DNA of 64,000 nt, taken from positions 48,671 through 112,670 of the forward strand of contig NZ_PVZN01000018.1 of the NCBI RefSeq assembly GCF_003024385.1. The letters are read 5' to 3'. The DNA comes from Pseudomonas sp. BBP2017. GTDB taxonomy: Bacteria > Pseudomonadota > Gammaproteobacteria > Pseudomonadales > Pseudomonadaceae. Of this stretch, positions 35,458-43,609 are shown piece after piece (position 1 is the stretch's first letter; every line of letters begins with the position of its first letter). Position numbers and translations under genes: made by a program. The notes under the pieces are model-generated. The model was given only the letters and a program-made list of their open reading frames with translations. It did not search any database and was not told the origin of the DNA.

Positions 35458-37080
35458 TCAGACTTTGAACCGCGATACACCGCCACGCAGACCGCTTGCC
35501 ACCTGACTCAACTCATCGATGGCAAAGCTGGCCTGACGCAGCGACTCCACCGTCTGGCTGCTGGCATCACCCAGCTGCGCCAGGGCGTGATTGATCTGTT
35601 CGGCACCGGTGGCCTGGGCCTGCATCCCCTCATTGACCATCAGCACCCGCGGCGCCAGGGCCTGAACCTGATGGATAATCTGGCTTAGTTGCTCACCGAC
35701 CTGCTGCACTTCGAACATGCCACGGCGCACCTCTTCAGAGAACTTGTCCATGCCCATGACCCCAGCAGACACTGCCGACTGGATCTCGCGGACCATCTGT
35801 TCGATGTCATAGGTGGCCACGGCGGTCTGGTCGGCCAGGCGCCGGACTTCGGTGGCCACCACGGCAAAGCCGCGGCCGTATTCGCCGGCCTTTTCCGCCT
35901 CGATGGCGGCATTGAGCGAGAGCAGGTTGGTCTGATCGGCGACCTTGACGATCGTCACCACCACCTGATTGATGTTGCCCGCCTTCTCGTTGAGGATCGC
36001 CAGCTTGTTGTTGACCAGGTCGGCTGCGCCCATCACCTGGTGCATGGTCTCTTCCATGCGTGCCAGACCTTGCTGACCGGAGCCAGCAAGGGTCGACGCC
36101 TGGTCGGCGGCCGAGGTGACTTCGGTCATGGTTCGCACCAGGTCACGGGAGGTGGCAGCGATTTCCCGCGAGGTGGCGCCGATTTCGGTGGTGGTGGCGG
36201 CGGTTTCGGTGGCAGTCGCCTGCTGTTGCTTGGAGGTGGCAGCGATCTCGGTCACCGAAGTGGTCACTTGCACCGAAGAACGCTGGGCCTGGGACACCAG
36301 GTTGGTCAACTCGCCCATCATGTCGTTGAAGCCGGTTTCCACGGCGCCGAACTCGTCCTTGCGCTCCAGATTCATGCGCACACTGAGGTCACCGCTGCTG
36401 AGTTTGTCCAGGGCATGCACGATACGTTGCATGGGCGCAGTGATGGCACGCATCAGCAGCAAGCCACAAATGGTGGCGGCAATAATCGCCAGGACCAGGG
36501 AGATGATCATGCTGACCTTGGCCATGATTACCGCAGCGACAATCGAGTCGGCCGCCTCCTCGACCGAATGCCGATTGTGCTCGATCACACTGTTCAGGTG
36601 TTTGCGGCCAGTGACCCAGGCCGGCGTCAGCACATCGCCAATCAATTGCCGGGCTTGGGCGTAGTCCTTGCGAGCATAGGCTTCAAGCACCGTATCGATG
36701 GCCTTGGCATAGGCATCCTCGAGGCGGCCGAACTCATCGAAGCTGGCCTGATCGTCGAGATCCCGGATAGTCGCCTGATAGCTGGCCATGTACTGCTTGA
36801 GGCGATCTTCGAAGTCCTTGTACTGCGCCTTGTCGGTCGCAGTGAGTTCACGCTGCCCACTCAGGCCCACCAGTTGCTGGGTCAACACATAACTGTCGAC
36901 CCAGGCACTGCGAATCATCGAACTGTAGTAAACCCCGGGGATGCTGTCGGCCCGCACCGCTTCCTCATCGGACTCGATGGTCACCAGGCGCGAATAGGCC
37001 GCGACCACCATCAACAGCATGATGGCGATAACCACGGCGAAGCTCGCCAGGATCCGTTGGCGCAAGGTCCAGTTTTTCAC
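35458..37080 (-). CDS. wspA: WspA, methyl-accepting surface-sensing receptor
   Basis: Membrane receptor that activates the Wsp pathway on surface contact. The 540 residues show a first membrane helix (residues about 11-31), a periplasmic four-helix domain, a second helix (about 186-210), HAMP and a long cytoplasmic coiled coil. The coiled coil includes the chemoreceptor tip VADQTNLLSLNAAIEAEKAGEYGRGFAVVATEVRRLADQTA. It starts at GTG with GAGGG 7 bases upstream. It is the first gene of a seven-gene operon. Confidence 0.96.
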   Translation of the reverse strand: MKNWTLRQRILASFAVVIAIMLLMVVAAYSRLVTIESDEEAVRADSIPGVYYSSMIRSAWVDSYVLTQQLVGLSGQRELTATDKAQYKDFEDRLKQYMASYQATIRDLDDQASFDEFGRLEDAYAKAIDTVLEAYARKDYAQARQLIGDVLTPAWVTGRKHLNSVIEHNRHSVEEAADSIVAAVIMAKVSMIISLVLAIIAATICGLLLMRAITAPMQRIVHALDKLSSGDLSVRMNLERKDEFGAVETGFNDMMGELTNLVSQAQRSSVQVTTSVTEIAATSKQQQATATETAATTTEIGATSREIAATSRDLVRTMTEVTSAADQASTLAGSGQQGLARMEETMHQVMGAADLVNNKLAILNEKAGNINQVVVTIVKVADQTNLLSLNAAIEAEKAGEYGRGFAVVATEVRRLADQTAVATYDIEQMVREIQSAVSAGVMGMDKFSEEVRRGMFEVQQVGEQLSQIIHQVQALAPRVLMVNEGMQAQATGAEQINHALAQLGDASSQTVESLRQASFAIDELSQVASGLRGGVSRFKV

Positions 37081-37123
37081 AGTCAGCCCTCAAGTGTTCT
37101 ACGCGAGCAGAAAAATGGGGCAG

Positions 37124-37129
37124 AGTATA
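37124..37129 (-). promoter_or_regulatory. Possible -10 element upstream of wspA
   Basis: On the minus strand TATACT occurs 44 bases before the wspA GTG, in the only spacer long enough for the operon promoter. No good -35 hexamer lies at the right distance, so this is a weak call. Confidence 0.3.
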
Positions 37130-37210
37130 GCCCAGGCACTATGGGCTTTTGCGGCTGACTTTCAAGCTGGATAGAGGCAAGTTGGCCTCATCCTGGCCAC
37201 TTGCCCGTAA

Positions 37211-37939
37211 TCATTGAGCGTTGGCCTGTTTCAGCTGATTTTCCAGCTCGATTTTCAACGCCGGATCGAGCTTGAGCTGACGGGCCAGTTCGTCCAGGTA
37301 AGCCCGCTCCATGAAATGTTCCTCGTCAACCAGCATGACGCTGGCGATGTACATCTCGGCGGCCATTTCCGGCGTGCTGGCAGCACGCGCGACATCGGCC
37401 GGATCCAGCGGTTTGTTGAGCTCGGCGTGCAGCCAGTGCTGCAGTTGCTGGTCGTTGGAAAGTTTGACGAATTCGCCCTCGATCAATGCCCGTTCGCGCT
37501 CGTCAACATGGCCATCGGACTTGGCCGCAGCCACCAGGGCCTTGAGAATTGCCTGGCTGTGCTGTTCGACCTGGGCAGGCGGTAGGCGATCGAGGGTCTG
37601 CGGTTCAGCCGGCGCCGTGGTGCCCTGCTTGGCCTGCCAATTGCCGTAGGCCTTGTACGCCAGTACCCCAAGCGCCGCCAGGCCGCCGTAGGTCAGGGCT
37701 TTGCCACCGTATTTGCGTGCTTTTTTGCTGCCCAGCAGCAGGCCCATGGCGCCTGCCGCCAAGGCCCCGCCACTGGCGCCGGAAAGCAGACTGCCCAGGC
37801 CACCACCGCCTTTGCCACCGAGCAGATCACCAAGGCCGCCGGTTGCGCCGGATTTACCGGCAGCACTTTTACCCGTCTGGTTCTGCAGCAGGTCCTGACC
37901 GGATTTGAGCAGTTGATCGAGCAAGCCACGGGTGTTCAT
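37211..37939 (-). CDS. DUF533/TerB-like protein
   Basis: A 242-residue protein of the DUF533 (YebE-like) family with a TerB-like helical domain at the C terminus. The N-terminal part is a Gly- and Lys-rich stretch (about residues 20-60), with GASGGALAAGAMGLLLGS and LTYGGLAALGVLAYKAY forming two probable membrane segments. The rest is helical and acidic. Role unknown; the link to tellurite resistance is only by domain. The ATG at 37939 has GGAGGT 6 bases upstream. An earlier in-frame ATG has no ribosome site. Confidence 0.86.
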   Translation of the reverse strand: MNTRGLLDQLLKSGQDLLQNQTGKSAAGKSGATGGLGDLLGGKGGGGLGSLLSGASGGALAAGAMGLLLGSKKARKYGGKALTYGGLAALGVLAYKAYGNWQAKQGTTAPAEPQTLDRLPPAQVEQHSQAILKALVAAAKSDGHVDERERALIEGEFVKLSNDQQLQHWLHAELNKPLDPADVARAASTPEMAAEMYIASVMLVDEEHFMERAYLDELARQLKLDPALKIELENQLKQANAQ

Positions 37940-38155
37940 CGGGCACCTCCAAGGACGGTAAATAAACGCCAAGAGTACTGCGGCAAGCTGAAGCCAGGCT
38001 GAATGCATTTGCTTCCAGATGTTGCCCGCACTGTGCCAAAAACGACACGGCTGAACCCGCAGTTGGAACAGACCTGAATATCAGCACTACGCTTAACGTG
38101 ATGTGCCAGCGCTTTCATGACTGCCCCGCTCATAATTTGAACAAGAGGGAACACC

Positions 38156-39307
38156 ATGCTCGTGAACAAGACCGCCTTGCTCAGCACCCTGAGCACCGCC
38201 TTGCTGGCCAGCGCCAGCCTGCAGGCCGCTGAACCGCTGAAAGCCGTAGGTGCCGGCGAAGGCCAACTGGATATTGTCGCCTGGCCCGGCTACATCGAGC
38301 GCGGTGAAAGCGACAAGGCCTACGACTGGGTCAGCGGTTTCGAGAAGGAAACCGGTTGCAAGGTCAGCGTCAAGACCGCAGCCACCTCCGACGAGATGGT
38401 CAGTTTGATGACCAAAGGCGGTTACGACCTGGTCACCGCCTCAGGTGACGCCTCGCTGCGCCTGATTGCCGGCAAGCGCATTCAACCGATCAACACTGCG
38501 CTGATCCCGAACTGGAAGAACCTCGACCCGAGGCTCAAGGACGGCGCCTGGTATGTGGTCAACAACCAGGTATACGGCACCCCCTACCAGTGGGGCCCCA
38601 ACGTATTGTTGTACAACACCAATGTGTTCAAGCAAGCGCCCACCAGCTGGGGCGTGGTGTTCGAGCCGCAGAACCTGCCGGACGGCAAGCCGAACAAAGG
38701 ACGGGTGCAAGCTTACGACGGGCCGATCTACATTGCCGACGCGGCGCTGTACCTGAAGTCGGCCAAGCCGGAGCTGGGCATCGTCAACCCTTACGAACTC
38801 AACGAAACCCAGTACAAGGCAGTGCTCGACCTGTTGCGTCAACAACAGCCGCTGATCCATCGCTACTGGCATGACGCAACCGTGCAAATGAGCGATGTGA
38901 AAAACGAGGGCGTGGTCGCTTCCAGCTCCTGGGGCTACATGGTCAACACCCTGAAGGCCGACAAACAGCCAGTGTCGTCGACCATTCCCAAAGAAGGCGC
39001 CACGGGCTGGGCCGATACCACCATGCTGCACGCCGAGGCCAAGCACCCCAACTGCGCCTACAAATGGATGGACTGGTCGTTGCAACCCAAGGTCCAGGGC
39101 GACGTGGCCGCCTGGTTCGGTTCGCTGCCTGCGGTACCGGCAGCCTGTACCGGCAGCGAGTTGCTCGGCGCCGAAGGCTGCAAGACCAATGGCTTCGACA
39201 ACTTCGACAAAATCGCCTTCTGGAAAACCCCCCAGGCCGAGGGGGGCAAATTTGTGCCTTACAGCCGCTGGACCCAGGACTACATTGCGATCATGGGTGG
39301 CCGTTAG
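38156..39307 (+). CDS. ydcS: Polyamine-type ABC transporter substrate-binding protein (YdcS-like)
   Basis: A 383-residue periplasmic binding protein with a signal peptide ending near ASLQAA. The fold is that of spermidine/putrescine-binding proteins (LDIVAWPGYIERG, TASGDASLRLI, WGPNVLLYNT). Length and order match E. coli YdcS of the ydcSTUV-patD operon. The typical long internal segment and several Trp and Tyr that could line a polyamine pocket are present. AGAGGGAA lies 6 bases before ATG. A REP pair follows the stop before ydcT. Substrate polyamine is inferred from context. Confidence 0.9.
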   Translation: MLVNKTALLSTLSTALLASASLQAAEPLKAVGAGEGQLDIVAWPGYIERGESDKAYDWVSGFEKETGCKVSVKTAATSDEMVSLMTKGGYDLVTASGDASLRLIAGKRIQPINTALIPNWKNLDPRLKDGAWYVVNNQVYGTPYQWGPNVLLYNTNVFKQAPTSWGVVFEPQNLPDGKPNKGRVQAYDGPIYIADAALYLKSAKPELGIVNPYELNETQYKAVLDLLRQQQPLIHRYWHDATVQMSDVKNEGVVASSSWGYMVNTLKADKQPVSSTIPKEGATGWADTTMLHAEAKHPNCAYKWMDWSLQPKVQGDVAAWFGSLPAVPAACTGSELLGAEGCKTNGFDNFDKIAFWKTPQAEGGKFVPYSRWTQDYIAIMGGR

Positions 39308-39314
39308 GGCCCTG

Positions 39315-39372
39315 TCGCGGGGCAAGCCCGCTCCCACAATGGGGGTTCTGTGGGAGCGGGCTTGTCCCGCGA
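39315..39372. repeat. Inverted REP pair inside the polyamine operon
   Basis: Two 24-base arms at 39315-39338 and 39349-39372 are reverse complements with one mismatch; each contains GTGGGAGCGGGCTTG or its complement. It lies between the binding-protein gene and the ATPase gene, where a stable hairpin could protect the upstream mRNA and raise binding-protein yield. Confidence 0.8.
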
Positions 39373-39400
39373 TTTAGTCTAGAGACTGGGAGCACCGCAC

Positions 39401-40441
39401 ATGACCCTTGCAGTCCAGTTCACCGATGTTTCCCGCAGCTTTGGCGAGGTCAAGGCCGTCGACCGGGTGTCCATCGACATCCACGACGGCGAATTTTTCT
39501 CCATGCTCGGCCCCTCAGGCTCGGGCAAAACCACCTGCCTGCGCCTGATTGCCGGCTTCGAACAACCCAGCGCCGGTTCCATCCGTATCCACGGTGCTGA
39601 AGCGGCCGGATTGCCGCCGTACCAACGTGATGTCAACACGGTATTCCAGGACTACGCCCTGTTTCCGCACATGAACGTGCTCGATAACGTCGCCTACGGT
39701 CTGAAGGTCAAGGGTGTGGCCAGGCAGGAGCGCCTGGCCCGGGCTGAGGAAGCCCTGGCCATGGTGGCCCTGGACGGTTACGGGCAGCGCAAGCCGGCGC
39801 AGCTGTCCGGCGGCCAGCGCCAGCGTGTGGCCCTGGCCCGGGCACTGGTCAACCGCCCGCGCGTGCTACTGCTCGACGAGCCCCTGGGCGCGCTGGACCT
39901 GAAGCTGCGCGAACAGATGCAGGGCGAGCTGAAAAAACTGCAGCGCCAGTTGGGCATCACCTTCATTTTCGTTACCCACGATCAGACCGAAGCACTGTCG
40001 ATGTCCGACCGGGTCGCGGTGTTCAACCGCGGCCGTATCGAGCAGGTCGATACACCGCGCAACCTCTATATGAAACCGGCCACCACCTTTGTTGCCGAGT
40101 TCGTGGGTACCTCCAACGTGCTGCGTGGCGAGCTGGCGGCGCAGTTGAACGGCAGCCAACTGCCCTTCTCGATTCGCCCGGAACATATCCGCCTGGGCGA
40201 GCAACCCGCCGCCAGCGATGAAGTCCAGATCAGCGGCCTGCTGCACGATATCCAGTACCAGGGCAGCGCCACCCGCTACGAGCTCAAGCTCGACAATGGC
40301 CAATTGCTCTGTGTCAGCCAGGCCAACAACCAATGGCAGCAGCACGCCACGCCCTGGCAGACCGGCCAACGCCTGCAGGCTCGCTGGGCACGGGAAGCGA
40401 TGACCTCTCTGCAGGAAACAGTCTTGAACGAGGGGCAGTAG
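39401..40441 (+). CDS. ydcT: Polyamine-type ABC transporter ATP-binding protein (YdcT-like)
   Basis: A 346-residue ATPase of the PotA class that powers import. The Walker A box is GPSGSGKTTC at about residues 35-44. The signature LSGGQRQRVALARAL, Walker B VLLLDEPLGALD and the switch His in FVTHDQTEA follow in order. A C-terminal TOBE/regulatory domain from about 245 contains FSIRPEHIRLGEQ. Its TAG stop is directly followed by the first permease ATG. Confidence 0.93.
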   Translation: MTLAVQFTDVSRSFGEVKAVDRVSIDIHDGEFFSMLGPSGSGKTTCLRLIAGFEQPSAGSIRIHGAEAAGLPPYQRDVNTVFQDYALFPHMNVLDNVAYGLKVKGVARQERLARAEEALAMVALDGYGQRKPAQLSGGQRQRVALARALVNRPRVLLLDEPLGALDLKLREQMQGELKKLQRQLGITFIFVTHDQTEALSMSDRVAVFNRGRIEQVDTPRNLYMKPATTFVAEFVGTSNVLRGELAAQLNGSQLPFSIRPEHIRLGEQPAASDEVQISGLLHDIQYQGSATRYELKLDNGQLLCVSQANNQWQQHATPWQTGQRLQARWAREAMTSLQETVLNEGQ

Positions 40442-41356
40442 ATGAGCCTGGCCCTGCGACGCTTCTCCAATCTGCTCTATCGGCGTCCCAATCTCTACCT
40501 GGCGCTGTTGCTGATCCCGCCGCTGATCTGGTTCGGGGCCATCTACCTAGGGTCGTTGCTGGGTCTGCTCTGGCAGGGCTTCTACACCTTCGACGATTTC
40601 ACCATGGCGGTCACCCCGGAGTTGACCCTGGCCAACTTCGCCGCCCTGTTCAAACCGTCGAACTTCGACATCATCCTGCGCACGCTGAGCATGGCCATTG
40701 CCGTGTCGATCGCCAGCGCCACCCTGGCGTTTCCGATCGCCTACTACATGGCCCGCTACACCAGCGGCAAAACCAAGGCATTTTTCTACATCGCGGTGAT
40801 GATGCCGATGTGGGCCAGCTATATCGTCAAAGCCTATGCCTGGACCTTGCTGCTGGCCAAAGGCGGCGTGGCACAGTGGTTCGTCCAGCAGCTCAATCTG
40901 GAACCGCTGCTGCAGTTCATTCTCGGCGTTCCCGGAGTCGGCGGCAGCACCCTGTCAACCTCGCACCTGGGGCGCTTTCTGGTGTTTGTCTACATCTGGC
41001 TGCCGTTCATGATCCTGCCCATCCAGGCCTCACTGGAACGCCTGCCGCCATCGCTGCTGCAAGCTTCGGCGGACCTCGGCGCCAAGCCCCGGCAAACCTT
41101 CATGCAAGTCATCCTGCCGCTGTCGGTGCCAGGCATTGCCGCCGGCTCTATCTTCACCTTCTCTCTGACCCTGGGCGACTTCATCGTGCCGCAACTGGTC
41201 GGCCCGCCTGGCTACTTCATTGGCAGCATGGTCTACGCCCAGCAAGGCGCGATCGGCAACATGCCGATGGCCGCAGCCTTCACCCTGGTGCCGATCGTGC
41301 TGATCGCCATCTACCTGTCCATGGTCAAACGCCTGGGGGCTTTCGATGCACTCTGA
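40442..41356 (+). CDS. ydcU: Polyamine-type ABC transporter permease (YdcU-like)
   Basis: A 304-residue inner-membrane permease of the PotB class with about six membrane segments, starting with LALLLIPPLIWFGAIYLGSLLGLLW. The coupling EAA-like loop is LLQASADLGAKPRQTFMQVILPLSVPGIAAG near residue 205. It overlaps the second permease gene by 11 bases. Together with YdcV it would form the channel for YdcS-delivered polyamine. Confidence 0.92.
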   Translation: MSLALRRFSNLLYRRPNLYLALLLIPPLIWFGAIYLGSLLGLLWQGFYTFDDFTMAVTPELTLANFAALFKPSNFDIILRTLSMAIAVSIASATLAFPIAYYMARYTSGKTKAFFYIAVMMPMWASYIVKAYAWTLLLAKGGVAQWFVQQLNLEPLLQFILGVPGVGGSTLSTSHLGRFLVFVYIWLPFMILPIQASLERLPPSLLQASADLGAKPRQTFMQVILPLSVPGIAAGSIFTFSLTLGDFIVPQLVGPPGYFIGSMVYAQQGAIGNMPMAAAFTLVPIVLIAIYLSMVKRLGAFDAL

Positions 41357-42152
41357 ACAAGCGTCCTGGGGCCTGCGCCTGGCGGCCTGGGGTGGATTGG
41401 TGTTCCTGCACTTCCCGATCCTGATCATCTTTCTGTATGCCTTCAATACCCAGGATGCGGCGTTCAGCTTCCCGCCGCAGGGCTTTACCCTGAAGTGGTT
41501 CAGCGTGGCCTTTTCCCGGCCCGATGTGCTGGAATCAATCAAGCTGTCGCTGCAGGTTGCCTGCCTGGCCACGCTGATTGCCCTGGTGCTGGGCACTCTG
41601 GCATCGGCGGCGCTGTACCGGCGCAGCTTTTTTGGCAAGGAAAGCATCTCGCTGATGCTGATTCTGCCGATCGCCCTGCCCGGGATCATCACCGGTATCG
41701 CCCTGCTTTCGGCGTTCAAGACCCTGGGCATCGAACCGGGCATTTTCACCATCGTCGTTGGCCACGCGACGTTCTGTGTGGTGATCGTCTACAACAACGT
41801 CATCGCCCGCCTGCGCCGCACTTCCCACAGCCTCATCGAAGCCTCCATGGACCTCGGCGCCGACGGCTGGCAGACCTTCCGTTACATCATCCTGCCCAAC
41901 CTCGGCTCGGCCCTGTTGGCGGGCGGCATGCTGGCCTTTGCCCTGTCGTTCGATGAAATCATCGTCACCACCTTCACCGCCGGTCACGAGCGCACCCTGC
42001 CGATCTGGTTGCTCAATCAGCTCAGCCGGCCACGGGACGTGCCGGTAACCAATGTGGTCGCCATGCTGGTCATGCTGGTGACCATGCTGCCGATCCTCGG
42101 CGCCTATTACCTGACCCGCGGCGGCGAAAGCGTTGCCGGCAGCGGCAAATAA
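41346..42152 (+). CDS. ydcV: Polyamine-type ABC transporter permease (YdcV-like)
   Basis: A 268-residue permease of the PotC class, starting inside the end of ydcU. Membrane segments include LVFLHFPILIIFLYAF and LPIALPGIITGIALLSAF. The EAA loop is EASMDLGADGWQTFRYIILPNLGSALLAG near residue 165. It is followed after 19 bases by the aldehyde dehydrogenase gene, as in ydcSTUV-patD of E. coli. Confidence 0.92.
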   Translation: MHSEQASWGLRLAAWGGLVFLHFPILIIFLYAFNTQDAAFSFPPQGFTLKWFSVAFSRPDVLESIKLSLQVACLATLIALVLGTLASAALYRRSFFGKESISLMLILPIALPGIITGIALLSAFKTLGIEPGIFTIVVGHATFCVVIVYNNVIARLRRTSHSLIEASMDLGADGWQTFRYIILPNLGSALLAGGMLAFALSFDEIIVTTFTAGHERTLPIWLLNQLSRPRDVPVTNVVAMLVMLVTMLPILGAYYLTRGGESVAGSGK

Positions 42153-42171
42153 CATTAGGAGAACTTGAATC

Positions 42172-43596
42172 ATGCAAACCCGACTGCTGATCAATGGCCA
42201 ACTGGTTGCTGGCGAAGGCAACGCGCTGGCGGTACTCAACCCGGCGCTGGGCAGCGTGCTGGTGGAGATCAACGAGGCCAGTGTGTCTCAGGTCGATGCC
42301 GCCGTGCGTGCCGCCGACCATGCTTTCGAAAGCTGGTCGCAGACCACGCCCAAGGAACGTTCGCTGCTGTTGCTGAAACTGGCGGACTGCATTGAGGCCC
42401 ATGGCGAGGAGCTGGCCCGGCTGGAATCGGACAACTGCGGCAAACCCTATGCCGCCGCGCTCAACGACGAAATCCCGGCGATTGCCGATGTGTTCCGCTT
42501 CTTCGCCGGCGCCACCCGCTGCCTGGGCGGATCGGCCGCCGGCGAATACCTGCAGGGGCATACTTCGATGATCCGCCGCGACCCGCTTGGCGTAGTCGCC
42601 TCCATCGCCCCCTGGAACTACCCGCTGATGATGGTCGCCTGGAAGATCGCCCCGGCCCTGGCAGCCGGCAACACGGTGGTGCTCAAGCCTTCGGAACAGA
42701 CACCGCTCACCGCATTACGCCTGGCGCAACTGGCCGCTGGGCTGTTTCCCGCGGGCGTCCTGAATATCCTCTTTGGCCGTGGACCGAGTGTCGGCACGCC
42801 GCTGGTCACCCACCCGAAAGTGCGCATGGTGTCGCTGACCGGTTCTATCCCCACCGGGGCCAACATCATCGCTGGCACCGCCGAGAGTGTGAAGCGCATG
42901 CATATGGAACTGGGGGGCAAGGCCCCGGTGATCATCTTCGACGATGCCGATATCGATGCCGCCGTTGAAGGCATCCGCACCTTCGGCTTCTACAACGCCG
43001 GCCAGGACTGTACTGCGGCCTGCCGCATCTATGCCCAGAGCGGGATCTACGAGCAGTTCGTGGAAAAACTCGGCAAGGCCGTGGCCAGCATCAAGCATGG
43101 CCTGCAAAACGATCCGGGCACCGAACTGGGCCCATTGATCACCGCCCAGCACCGCGACCGGGTGGCAGCCATGGTCGAGCGCGCCATCGCCCAGCCGCAT
43201 ATTCGCCTGATCACCGGTGGTAAGGCGGTGGCCGGTAATGGCTTCTTCTTTGAACCCACGGTGCTGGCCGATGCACAGCAAGATGACGAAATAGTCCGCC
43301 GCGAAGTATTCGGGCCGGTGGTTTCAGTTACCCGCTTCGACGACGAGGCCCAGGCCCTGGCTTGGGCCAATGACTCGGACTACGGCTTGGCCTCCTCGCT
43401 CTGGACCGCTGATGTGGGCCGCGCCCATCGCGTCTCGGCACGCCTGCAGTACGGTTGTACCTGGGTCAACACGCACTTTATGCTGGTCAGCGAAATGCCC
43501 CACGGCGGCCAAAAGCACTCCGGCTATGGCAAGGATATGTCCCTGTACGGGCTGGAAGACTACACCTGCATTCGGCATGTGATGTTCAAACACTAA
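42172..43596 (+). CDS. patD: Gamma-aminobutyraldehyde dehydrogenase
   Basis: NAD-dependent enzyme oxidising 4-aminobutanal to 4-aminobutyrate (GABA). The 474 residues equal the length of E. coli PatD (YdcW). The catalytic Cys280 (NAGQDCTAA) and general-base Glu246 (MELGGK) are in place. The cofactor motifs SIAPWNYPLMMVAWKIAPALAAGN and LTGSIPTG are present. AGGAG lies 9 bases before ATG. The adjacent spermidine dehydrogenase would supply its aldehyde substrate. Confidence 0.92.
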   Translation: MQTRLLINGQLVAGEGNALAVLNPALGSVLVEINEASVSQVDAAVRAADHAFESWSQTTPKERSLLLLKLADCIEAHGEELARLESDNCGKPYAAALNDEIPAIADVFRFFAGATRCLGGSAAGEYLQGHTSMIRRDPLGVVASIAPWNYPLMMVAWKIAPALAAGNTVVLKPSEQTPLTALRLAQLAAGLFPAGVLNILFGRGPSVGTPLVTHPKVRMVSLTGSIPTGANIIAGTAESVKRMHMELGGKAPVIIFDDADIDAAVEGIRTFGFYNAGQDCTAACRIYAQSGIYEQFVEKLGKAVASIKHGLQNDPGTELGPLITAQHRDRVAAMVERAIAQPHIRLITGGKAVAGNGFFFEPTVLADAQQDDEIVRREVFGPVVSVTRFDDEAQALAWANDSDYGLASSLWTADVGRAHRVSARLQYGCTWVNTHFMLVSEMPHGGQKHSGYGKDMSLYGLEDYTCIRHVMFKH

Positions 43597-43609
43597 GGTA
43601 AGGAAACCT

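Noticed and set aside
35689..37158. 489-codon frame opposite wspA
   Set aside because: Glycine- and His-rich mirror of a chemoreceptor; no start signal and no protein features.
37211..37939. Tellurite resistance determinant
   Set aside because: The TerB-like domain alone is not evidence; no other ter genes are present.
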